Below the pieces are notes generated by a model. It was not told the origin of the DNA, ran no database searches, and saw nothing but the letters and a program-made list of their open reading frames with translations. A stretch of DNA of 64,000 nucleotides, taken from Calvatia gigantea. Lineage: Eukaryota > Basidiomycota > Agaricomycetes > Agaricales > Lycoperdaceae. The translations under genes and the position numbers were made by a program. Where the stretch lies: contig JACAAK010000008.1 in the NCBI GenBank assembly GCA_025093985.1, forward strand, positions 2,046,001 through 2,110,000, written 5' to 3'. Positions 1 through 10,313 of this stretch are shown here, in pieces (positions within the stretch are counted from its first letter, which is position 1; each line of letters begins with the position of its first letter).

Positions 1-1
1 C

Positions 2-720
2 ACTGTAAAGCCCCTCCTCATATCCCTTGAGGATGCGCCCGTAGAGGAATTCGCAGCTGCTTTTCAGAAGCAGGATGTTGTGTACTTTTGTGCAGGCGCT
101 GGTGGGAAGGGTGGTGACGAAAGGACGAAAAAAGTGGATTTTGAGGGTGCCGTGAAGATTTTCGATGCAATCGAGCAGGTTGGCGACAGTGCGGAGGGGA
201 GGCCGAGGTTAGTTTTAGTTTCCTCAATCGATGCGAGAGATCCGGAGAGAATCCCTGCACACTACGTACGGACTTTTTTTTTCCTGTTCCCACTCCGTTT
301 TGACCGACCTGGCCGCACTAGAGTGAGCAGGACATTGAAGTTTCAAAGAAATATCGGGAAGCCTTGGGGACATATATTAAATGGAAATACGAAGCAGACA
401 AGAATTTGGTAAAAAGGACTGCATTCAAGTGGACGATCGTTCGCCCCAGCGCTTTAAGGGACGAACCCGGCACGGGAAAGGTGCGTATTGGACGAACTCC
501 CCTCAGGCCAGGTATTTCAGTAAGCACTATTTACTTGACGGGAAAGTAGACGTCACTAATGTCACTGCTGAAGAGGGACGACGTTGCAAAAACACTCGCT
601 CTACTAGTCAACCGTGACGACGCGGCTGGGTTGGCTATTGACGTTATTGGAGGAGATACACCGGTTGAGGAGGCACTTGATGCATTCATTAAGAAGGGCG
701 AGACGGACTTCATGGGCTGA
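2..720 (+). CDS. NAD(P)-binding SDR/NmrA-like protein, 5'-truncated by window edge
   Basis: This is the 3' part of an atypical short-chain dehydrogenase/NAD(P)-dependent epimerase-like protein; the N-terminal Rossmann GGxGxxA loop lies outside the window. Exons read as 2-265, 331-519 and 574-720, joined by introns of 65 and 54 nt, both phase 0 with GT-AG ends. Recognisable pieces are DVVYFCAGAGGKGG, DYEGAVK-like DFEGAVKIFDAIE, KWKYEADKNLV, FKWTIVRP and RDDVAKTLALLV. The reading frame is open to TGA at 718-720. A close paralogue at 63126 has the same intron positions and shows what the missing N-terminus looks like. Family proteins are cytosolic oxidoreductase-like or sugar-nucleotide epimerase-like; substrate unknown. 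It converges on the DUF6534 gene ending at 1045. Confidence 0.8.
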
Positions 721-1044
721 TATATCATCAGTGTTCGCGTCAAGGCCGAGTTGTATTATTATGCGGTGATCAAATATTCAATGAGCGGCCCGACGAGTCT
801 TTGTATTTCCACACACTAACAAGGGCTCAAGCTCAAGCCCAAGATTCAAAAGTCCCCAAGTATGATCCAACGTTTGGTGCATGCTACTGCGCTTGGATCG
901 TAGAACAAATCAATGGAGTTTTATAACAGACATATCTTTGATTTAGGAGAGATTAGGGTAGTAGTTTTCATAGTGAACAATTTTTTCATTACTACTAAAG
1001 GGAGTCAACAGTTTCTATACACTTCCACTTCAAACCAGAAAAAA

Positions 1045-2964
1045 TCAAGAGTCGGGGCATAATACTTCGAGCAAACCATCAGGTGCACCTTGCGCACCAC
1101 GGGAACGGACGAGCGACGACGGCTCTACGCCCGCAAATACAATTGCGCTCAGCGGTATGAGATCCTGGGAGTCCACGAATCGAAGCTTGTTGCTATGTTT
1201 TTGGCGTACATTCAACCTAAATTACGATTTAGGAAACACTGGTTCGGATAGCGAAAATAGACCCACATAGCAAGGACGGAGTTGCTGTACACTGGGAACT
1301 ATGTCAGGACACTCGATGCCAAGACGAGAACGACGAGGCTCACATCTCGTTACTGAAAACGTTACAGCAATGTACGTGAGGGTGTTATGTCGGGCTATAA
1401 ACTAAGTGGAACAGTCTGGCGAGTCAACGGTGGCAGAAGGCGGGAGACTTACGAGGACAATAACAAGAATGGAAGCAAAGCTACAAGGAAAAGAATAAGG
1501 TCAGTATCCGCACCACTCATCCGAATGCAGGAGCTCACGCCGTCAACAACCCGGTGGCAAGTGCATATCCAATCAGGTTTGCTACCAACTGATTGAATCG
1601 CCGACTGATGTAATTGGTTCCAATATTAAGTCTATGTTTGTGCAGCACGAAACACATCATAGAAGCGATGATGAGATCGATAACGGCGGAGGAACCGAAG
1701 GCAAGATATACAGCCCACTATCCACCCCCAACAGGTCAGACAATTTTCAAAAGCATTTTCTTACTAAACGTACCGCGAGGTCCCCGGGCAGACTCAAAAT
1801 GACCTTCACTTTGTGCCTGGGATTGACCAAACAATGAACATAAGCTTTGAGGTCATAACGGGTGGAACCACTCACAGCTGATAGCAACATACTGCCGGGC
1901 GGCCGCAAAGTTTTAGCTTTTGTCCGAAAACCCCGAGAATTTCTGTCCTTACCAGTTCCAATGGCTAAAACATTGAATTGTTATTATCATTCCCAGACCA
2001 TTACAAAATGTCTTACCAAGTGCACATGGGATAAGCAGGCCTGTTACCCACTGTGGACCGGTTGAATGAATACATGTCTCTAGATTTTAATGATATATAA
2101 GCACACTCACATTTACTACCCTTGAGAAAATCGTCTTGTTCAGTGCCGGAATATTGGAAACTGAACACAGTGAACAGAGGCTCTTGTCATCGAGAAGCAC
2201 AGCACCTACGCGTGTGTATCCGTTCGAGGTAAACTCTGATTTTATTACATCACTTTCGACTATTATCCATCTGGTGATAGAGACTCACATCTGCACAAGG
2301 ATAATCAGGGCCGTCTGGTAGATGACGAAGACATTAGCAAATCGAGGAGAAGGAAAAAGATGAACATAGTACTTGCCTGAGTAGTTGCCAAAGCCTGAGC
2401 GCAGATTAGTTTGTGAGTCCGATCTGGGTATTTGAAAGACATGGTCCTTACCTCGAGGCTCCTAACGCAATCTCGTTTTCAGTGTCTGTGCTAGGAAGCC
2501 CGAAGCTTAATTCTCACTGACCAGACATTCCTCACATGCGCCCCGGCGATGCCAAAGTTCGAGATGAGGAAGGTAAACATCAGGCTTGCAGAGAATACAA
2601 AATGTAGAAGGTCGAGCACACTGCATATGCAGTCCAAGGTTAGACAAGGTTTGGCCTAAGGTTGAGAGAGAACTTGAAAGCATACCAGATGGCGGCTACC
2701 TGTCAATAATTAGTAGTTGAATGGGTACTGAAGAGTGCCAGTCTACCTTTAATTTGCAAAATAACGAGTCATTGGGGTACCGCAGAAAGTACTGATACGT
2801 TTGGAGGAGCGTGATGCCAAAAAGCCTACTTTACTTTTAGTGATATATAAGCCAGAGAGATTGCCGAGAACATACATAGTTCCGATGATGAAGCCTACGA
2901 AGGGTGCCGCTAAGGCGTCTCCGCCGTGAATTGAGTTCTTGCCATGTAAGACTAGGTTCGACAT
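1045..2964 (-). CDS. DUF6534-family multi-pass membrane protein (copy A)
   Basis: The exon series reads through on the minus strand and matches the DUF6534 family of fungal multi-spanning membrane proteins of unknown function. Start ATG is at 2964. Resolved exons: 2964-2876, 2828-2747, 2699-2686 (14 nt), 2620-2522, 2461-2452 (10 nt) and 2394-2377 (18 nt, followed by a GC-AG intron). Later exons are less certain until the last, which ends in TGA at 1045-1047. Family landmarks are APFVGFIIGT, RLFGITLLQTYQYFLRYPND, VLDLLHFVFSASLMFTFLIS, NVWSLE, WAVYLAFGSSAVIDLIIAS with MMCFVLHKHR, VYSNSVLAM and a hydrophilic tail LNVRQKHSNK. The hydrophobic segments fit about seven membrane spans. Copies B and C have the same architecture. 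No clear inactivating change was seen, but the middle exons were not all confirmed. Confidence 0.7.
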
Positions 2965-4672
2965 CGAGAGAAGACAGAACGAGCTGGGGGACAGGGAGAG
3001 ATGTTATTGTCAGTTGTCGCTCAGAAAGGCCAGTTATATATTGAGTCCATAACGTTTGGCGATGGGTGCTGGTACCGAATGAAGAGGCACATCGATGACC
3101 ACAATATTTGGGTTTGCCGTTGATGAAGGTGATGCACCTCGCCCCAGCAAGAAGTAACACTGGATTTATTACTCAGAATGTATTTTTAAGGTCTTGCCGA
3201 ACTCAAGTCCTTCGGAATCGGCCTTTCGAAGTGGCATGATATCAGCTTCCTCAACTGCTCCGAAATTCGCGAGAAGCTTTGATGTGAATCCCGGTTTTTT
3301 TGGCTTGAATCAGTATAAACTGGACGAATCCTCGACTCAAACTATAGATACCATGCGTTGTAAAGTTGAGATTGGGATTCTGCCTTCCAGCGGCGTTATG
3401 CGCAGCAATCCCTGTCGTTGGGACCAATGAGCGTTATGGTTCCCCTGAGTAACAGTCATATCGATAGGAGCGTATGCTTTTTCTCATGGTCCACTACAAG
3501 GAACTAGAGTGAGGCTCCACCGCGGTAGGCCAATGCCCTGAATGCGGTTGTCCATGTGGGAGCTCCTCGGGTTGCCAGTAAAGAACCAGAAGACGATGTC
3601 GATGAGTCATTAATCATTTATTACACAATGGGCATTAAGCTGTGCGCTATCAAGTGATTTGTCATCGCAGTGTTGTCTCACCTGTCATTGACACTGCTGT
3701 CAAACTCGCGAGCGTTACACGCATGTCACGGGCGCTCGGCACCCATACCTCGCCAAGTCGGTAATCCAAATATTACTGGGAACCTGGTCTCCCCTACCGA
3801 TCATACAAAACACTTGCGAAAACTGGTAACGGGGTAGTATTGGAAACTGGTGAAGATCAGATCATGAAGCTCTATCGTGAAGGGTACGAAACACACCGGG
3901 TTTAGGTGGGGGTACTTTGAACCTTCCACTCGTTTTATAAGCTGTTCCATTCCTTTTTTTTTCTCATTTTCGCTTGTTTTTAATCCTACCTTGTGTTGTT
4001 GATTACCAAAACACTCCGTGACGTTCAACTTGTACACTACTAATCACCCCATGTTTAATGAACTCTTGCTAAGATGAATCCCATATCATAATTCATGTTT
4101 CTTGTCCATTGAGTTGTGACAACAACAGTGAACACCGGGGAAAAGTGACAGCACAAGTGCACTTGACTGTAAGCAGACAAATCAGTTGGCATCATACCCC
4201 CGATCACGACTTAACAGCTAAGTGTTAGGATTCGCGCTCAGCTTTAAAGGCACTGAGGCCCCACCGTGGTAAACCCTGGTAAACCGTTCCTCCGCACTGC
4301 CAAGTTCAGTTTGAGTAACCGGGAAATCACCGGAAGGCCCTGGACTGAGGTCAATGCGTCGGTTCCCTAAGGATCTGAGCTTCACTCATAAGATCTTAAG
4401 ATGGGGTCCGCTCTCCGTTCGTAAACCGGGATGCTACCTAAACGTAGAACAAATATGGGCAGTTACCTAGGTGCCTAATCCATTATCGTCTTTCACCGCC
4501 ACTAGTCAATTCGTGGCGGTCCACTTCGATGAGCTAATGGTTTGTGGTGAGTCGTGACTGGTCCATGATTTTTTTGGGAACCCAAGAAGCCAAGTCAAGG
4601 AGCTATTCACCGACCGACTTCGATCTTAAGCCTAAACCAGTGTATTCCTTGACCGGCCAATTGGAAGATATC
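2965..4672. other. intergenic stretch, no confident gene
   Basis: No intact gene is recognised here. Around 3190-3290 the minus strand reads NFGAVEEADIMPLRKADSEG before an in-frame stop. That is compatible with the C-terminal tail of a lost gene, but no family can be named. The remaining reading frames are short and without recognisable motifs. Confidence 0.4.
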
Positions 4673-4820
4673 CACTGTGCCGACGAGTCAATGTGGCATG
4701 GGTCACGTCAATATTATATTAACCTCAAAAAGTGTAGAATATGTTGCATCGAAGAATGCACTTCCTGAAATCCATATGATATCAATACGACCAGTGTTAC
4801 ATTGACTCGTCGGCACAGTG
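4673..4820. mobile_element. MITE-like element, 148 bp with 22-bp perfect terminal inverted repeats
   Basis: Bases 4673-4694 and 4799-4820 are perfect inverted repeats of 22 bp starting CACTGTGCCG and ending CGGCACAGTG. The interior of 104 bp is AT-rich and has no open frame. The element is flanked by the same four bases, TATC, at 4669-4672 and 4821-4824, consistent with a short target-site duplication. CACTG/CAGTG ends with a 2-4 bp duplication recall CACTA (EnSpm/CMC) non-autonomous elements, but no transposase is present, so the superfamily is only an inference. A simple palindrome without mobility cannot be excluded from one copy. Confidence 0.6.
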
Positions 4821-5469
4821 TATCATGATGTTGTGGGTGCTCCATAGAACCAGAGTTATGGCAAGGAAGGAGAGGGCGACCAGCATGCGGAATGGTCTCC
4901 TAATATGAAGAATAACAGGAGTGCAAGACTGCGCAATACATTGGAACCGTGAACCTGAGACCGACGCGTAGACTCACACCGAAGTTAACAGAATCCGACG
5001 TGTCAGACACATTCCGTTCAAATTCATCTGCTCTTCTCCTCTACTCCACACGGGCCTTGGTGAACTAGTCCGTAGGGTAATTGAGGGATTAATTTGAACT
5101 TTGATAAATGGCCTCTTCGAAATCGTCTCGCCAAAGTGAACGCCAGTTCTCGCCGCCTGCTAGACAGTGTAAAGACTTGATTTATGATTGCATGTACCGC
5201 TAGTGCCACAGAACGATGAAAGGGGTTTTTTAAGTAGCGAGGGCGGGCAGCGTCACATCTAAGCGCTAAGCACCGAGCTGAGATCTGGGTCGACAACCTA
5301 ACGTGCATGATGTGTGAGGCCCGTCAAGACATTTTCCACCCGAACCAAGGCGGCATCGTTCATCCCACGAAAGGATCTCATAAGAGGAGACACAAAATCG
5401 GAAGCAAGGAGAAAACAAGCAAGATAAAGCAACAAAACACAACGTATGCATCGACTAAAGTGGTTGTAA

Positions 5470-5680
5470 CGAAACTTAACATCCTTACACAGACTGCCGT
5501 CTACTCCATCCGCAATTATCTCATTGCTCGAGGGATTGTTCTTCCTACTCACTAACCCGAGTCCCGCACCCCTGGTTTTGTTGTTCTATGAAACATCCCC
5601 CTATCCCTGTCTCCACCCGCCATTGCTGAGGGTTGGGGGCGGGGGTAGAACAAAGCATATTGGGGACAAGATACTGGAAA
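5470..5680 (-). pseudogene. degenerate copy of the velB 3' end
   Basis: The sequence aligns by eye with the 3' terminal region of velB (about 8410-8650). Shared blocks include TTAACATCCTTACA, CCGTC with CTCCA then AATTATC, TTCTTCC, a CCCCTATCCCT stretch and GGCGGGGGTA, in the same order and spacing apart from small indels. On the minus strand it would correspond to the last codons and 3' flank of velB, where the parent reads KKNLLSIGSIIS and this copy reads KNNPSSNEIIADG-like residues. Upstream homology to the rest of velB was not found, so this is a truncated relic. It lies between the MITE-like element and the NACHT pseudogene. Confidence 0.55.
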
Positions 5681-6161
5681 ACAGATGACTTACGCTTATA
5701 GGGATCGCAACAACACACGACGGAGCGGACAGAACAGACGCAGGATGGTGTCCCAAAAGCACAAGTTGAGAGAAGGGTCCCATCAGTTTGGTATCAATGT
5801 TGCGCAGCTTAGATCGCTGCCAGCTCCTTCAAGCACAACAAAAAAAAAGAGGGGGAGTTTGCCTGAATCTAGATATGATTTTCTGCGTTTATTTCCAATA
5901 CTGCCTTCGCCTCTCCGTGTCCAATGACGTAGGTGTGGAAGGGTCCAAGAAACCCGCTCAAAATGAAGGACAGCAAATTTAACGGAGAACGACGGAACGG
6001 TGCAGTTTCCATCGTCCAGGGAACTGAGTCATGTGTGAGTAGAGGGGTGTGCACGTGGCTGTCGACTTATGTTCATCACCAAGAGTTTGTGCTTCAAAAA
6101 GTCAGCGTCCAAATAGAGGCATCCGTTGAAACAGAGTTTCCTGAAGTCGGAGTGCCTTGAG

Positions 6162-7692
6162 TCACAGAGCCTTTTCCGCATCATCTTTCAAGTCGAGAGA
6201 ACAGAGGCGGCCAACGAAGGTGTGGGTGAGGTTGTTGTAGCTATCCTGTCGAATATCATTAGACTCAGCCTCCGATGGCCAAGTGACATTGAGCCGAGGG
6301 GAGATGTGGACCTGACCGTGTGATGTTGGAGCGAATTTACGGGTCAGCAAGCAAGGCACCAGCTCACCAGTATTGGTATTGAAGTCAGCCTGGGTCTGAT
6401 CCAACCGGCGCAATGAATCATCCAGTAAGGCCGTTGCACGGTCTGACCATATACAAAAGCCTTTTGATCTGAAGCGGTCCTCAAGGAAATCCATAAACGA
6501 AGCATAGTTGAAATGCGATCCGGGGGTCACCCTTTGTGTTTATCGCCATAACGGAATGCAGACACCGACATGCATTCCGAAATTACAGTTCAGATATGCC
6601 CAGAGGATTGGCGTTGTGTCGTGCATAAAGCATTTTAGGAATGTGGCTAGGTATACGAGTTGTCAAAAGAACTCATTGTACTGTCTGGAGCATTGTAGGA
6701 GTTACAAGTTCCATTACAAGGGTGTAGAGGTCATCCAATGTTGAGAGGGGATGACTATGGCCTTTTTGTAACCGAGCGCTCTGCAAGTTGAGGACTGCAT
6801 AAAGCTGGCCCTCGGGCCCGGCCAGGTTTCTCCGCCTACGAAATGTATAACGGCATGGGCGCAGGTGAACTACCCAGCGGAAAAGTCAACAAGAGCCTAT
6901 ACCTCCTTTTGAGAAGGCCACAAGTACGATGCCATACTTGTGCCCAATCTCCTTGAGTTTACCTGCCACTGCTAGGGAGAGGATTTCCAATCGGTAATTC
7001 GAGATACAGGAAGATGGACTCCCAGAGTTATAGACCTGATATTCTGAATGTCGAACGTTGCGGTGAGGTCGGGTCCAGGACAACTGAGAAAGATCCAAAG
7101 GAAAGGAGACGCTACCGCTCGGACAAATTCCGTGATGATCTTTGTGATATCGACCTGCGCTTGTTTGCGTGCGCACTCATCGAGGCCATCAACGATGACG
7201 ACACGCTCGGACATCTCGTCACTTATGGCGCGTGGAGAGAATGAAGCGATCAACGCGGGATGAAACTAGTGTGGCACAGACTTTCGGATAAGCGTAGGAT
7301 CGCAACGGACCCGGCAATCAAAAATATCAGCACAGGTATCGTGTTTAACAGCAAGTTAGGAGGCAATGGAAGTGGAATGGACGACCCGGATCATCCCAGT
7401 AATTAGATCTGGAAAAGAGAAGGGTTGCACCAAGTTTGTCCCGTAAGGCTTCAGCGCGGGACTGTGCGATGGTTAATTTCCCGACACCGGCGGGGCCCGC
7501 GGACCCCTCAACCATGCAATTCGTTCGATATGTACTAGGATTTAGATCCCACCGTGTAAGTTGTTCAATGTTATCTCCACGCATTCCGGGATGGCATAGA
7601 GGAGGGGGCAGAAAACGAGCGGAGGAATCATCAGCAGCCTCTCTGGAATTGAACTCTTGAGGGGCGCTCTTCGTCGTGGTAATTGAGGTCAA
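6162..7692 (-). pseudogene. NACHT P-loop NTPase pseudogene
   Basis: The minus strand carries broken pieces of a NACHT ATPase similar to the gene at 26170-28886. In order they are: Walker A GPAGVGKLTIAQ with LGATLLFSRS (frame from 7692); DPTLIRKSV; Walker B VVIVDGLDEC (frame from 7253); and a C-terminal NYASFMDFLEDRF block (frame from 6530). The expected FPSIAYQLAV stretch near 7355-7370 is interrupted by a one-base shift and then by TAA where CAA or TAC would be expected. No continuous frame joins the pieces. The intact relative is on the opposite strand about 19 kb away, so this is probably an old local paralogue. Its former role, by family analogy, would be an NLR-like signalling ATPase. 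Confidence 0.8.
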
Positions 7693-8457
7693 TACTGGAG
7701 GTAGCTCTGTTGAGAGTTAACTACCAGCTTCTTTGGATTCGCAGGTCACTCGACTGAACAGTTGGGAGTTATTTATCACAACATTACGGGCACCAGACAG
7801 AATCGACATTGTGGTGAAGAAAGAGAGAGGAAAAACAAGGGGCCAGCATGCCCAGCGTACAGTCCCTTGTCCGGCAAATTGCGGCGCTGTATAATGCTGT
7901 TGGAAATCTGGAGTACAGGTTTGTTGGGGCCTTTACCAAATTACGGTATACGGGGTACTAAGCTTGCAGCAAATGCGAATAATGCCAAAGGACCCTTGGT
8001 TACCTATGATCGGATTACTTCTTATCAACAACTTGAATCTACGGTATCTACTTCGTGCCGTAACATACGGAGCCATGGACAAGGGACCAGGTTTGCCACC
8101 AAAGTCGGGGAATATCATAATATGAGGGCGCCGGCTGTGTCTCGATCAAGTATCTCCACACCCAAGAATTGCTGGGTGGGCAAGATCACATCTGAGCTAA
8201 GATCCAGGGAGGCGGTACAGTAAGTACTTATAGTAGTATGGACATATGTATGTAATTGTAAATGTACGACTTTGTTACAAAACACTGTCAATCTGGGTTT
8301 TAAAAATAGAACCGAGAGAAAAGTAGAAACGACAATCGAAAGCAGAGCAAAAAGGAAACATAACACAAAGCAACAATGCGATGTAAAATCAAACTACAAG
8401 CAGGTATGATGATAATTTAACATCCTTACATAGATGAGTAGACCGTCCCTCCAATCC
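7693..8457. other. intergenic, no gene seen
   Basis: The stretch lies between the 5' side of the NACHT pseudogene and the 3' end of velB. A 153-codon plus-strand frame at 7762-8223 has no recognisable domain and no paralogue in the window, and I treat it as chance. The part next to 8457 is AT-rich and probably includes the velB 3' untranslated region. Confidence 0.4.
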
Positions 8458-10313
8458 CTAATTATCATTCGAATTTGAAATGATACTTCCGATACTCAAG
8501 AGATTCTTCTTCCCGTTCCCCCCAGCTCCTCCTCCCCCTGCAGATCTTAGGCTCTGCTGTTCCTGTAAAACTTCCCCTCCTATCCCTATCCATCCCCCTC
8601 CCGTTACTACCAACGAAATCCGAAGGCGGGGGTAACATCTTGCTATTATGCCCATCACGTCCCGGACTCCTAAGTTGAATAACCGAATACGACGCAGTAG
8701 CATGTCTAAATCAAGTCAAATCAAAAGAAGAAAAAAGGATATTAGCAACCAACTTATATTCGGGATCAGACGACTTGACTTACGCATCTGGAGAAGCACC
8801 ACCACCAGGCGCAGAAGTCATAATAGGACTCGCAGCAGCACTAGACGTAACAGACATCGCAGATGCCGAATGATGTCTCAGAGGTGCGAGTTGAATCCGA
8901 TCGTTCCCGTTCATCGCTATCGCCATCGTGTTCATATTGCTCATACCGTTCATGTTACCGGCGTTCAGAGAGTTCATAGCGTTCATCCCACCATGCGCAC
9001 TTCTCGGACTTGCATACCCATCCCACTGTTGCTGCTGCTGCTGCTGATGATGATGTTGATGATGTTGGTGCGGATGGTGTTGTTGCTGATGGTGTTGATG
9101 ATGCGGTTGGGGCGTATACCCACCCCACTCAGGGCTCGAACTCGAACTCGTACTACTCGACGGACCATACCCAGTCGACGGTGGACCACCTTGCGACGAC
9201 GACGACCCAGAAACAGAAGCAGGAGCAGAGCTCGAAGCCGAAACTGAACCTGAGGGTGGTGGAAGAGCATGCTGGGATGGACTAGGTCGTAGCTGTACTC
9301 GTCCCACTTCCACCACCACCACCCGAACTACCAGCGGTAGCGTACTGCGCGTATCCATACGGTGGCGGACCTTGCTGATGTTGTTGTTGTTGCTGCTGGT
9401 GATGATGTTGGTGGTACATAACAGGCGGACCTCTCGCGCTAACAGGCGACGTCGCACCCGGACCCCCTCCAGGCGCAACTCCAGTTGTACTCGTACCCGT
9501 GGCAGGAGCGGAGCCGGGGAAGGTCGCACCAGGCGGAGGAGGTATCCCGCCCGGTGGACCACTAGTAGCAGGTGGTGGACCCTGCACGTACACCTGCTGC
9601 TGCATCATAGGCGGTCCTCCCCCGTGCGCATGTGGTGGCTTGTGGTTGCGGTATAGGATGTTGCTGATACGCATGTTGCGGGTGCTGCGGTTGTGGGTGC
9701 TGAGGGTGATACACGCCCTGTTGTTGCTGGTGTGGCGGTGGTGGCGGTGGTGGACCAGGCGGACCAGGCGGTGGGCCAGGTGGACCAGACTGATGATGAT
9801 GCTGAGGATGCGCATACTCATACTGTGGCTGACCCGGAGTCTGTACTTGACCCTGTTGAGTATACGCATGATACTGCTGAGGCTGCTGTGGTTGTTGAGG
9901 TGGCTGCTGATACGAGTACCCAGCATACTGAGCCTGTTGTTGTTGCGGTTGCACTTGTTGATCATAATACCCTCCATACCCCTGCTGTTGCTGTTGCTGC
10001 TGGGTTTGTTGAGGCGGATACCCCGCATACGAATCATATCTCTGCTGTTGCTGCGGTTGTGGTGGCCCAGGCGCATATCCTTGCGGTTGCTGCTGCGAGT
10101 AATACCCACTACTATCATACCCCTGCTGTACCTGCGGCTGCTGGGCCTGGGGCGGCGGCACATTCCAAGAGGATTGTTCAACTCCGATTTGTCCACCACC
10201 GGTAGCACCGCCACTACTTCCAGAACTAGCAGAAGCAGTATAAGGAGGTGCATAATGTGGAGGTCCTACAGGGGGCGGTGGCATACGTCCCAGGTGTCGT
10301 AGGGCCACCATTA
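8458..10313 (-). other. velB low-complexity tail with repeated frame changes
   Basis: Beyond the in-frame stop the minus strand keeps coding character but in changing frames. 10311 to about 9641 is rich in QQ, PPP and YGGYY-type residues. About 9641-9283 holds HAHGGGPPMMQQQVYVQG. About 9283-8784 is Ser-rich and then His/Gln-rich and ends near PGGGASPDA. After the intron come MLPPPSDFVGSNGRG and finally KKNLLSIGSIIS before TAG. Each junction is resolved by skipping one base (near 9641, 9283 and 8565). The first, at the TAATG around 10312, needs a one-base step back or two skips. No GT-AG intron explains these junctions. The tail may be one very long C-terminus with indels, or a decayed extension. 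Confidence 0.5.

Noticed and set aside
2830..2880. Stop codon in exon 2 of DUF6534 copy A
   Set aside because: It appears only if the intron starts one step late; the GTATGT donor with the later AG acceptor gives an open frame in both A and B.
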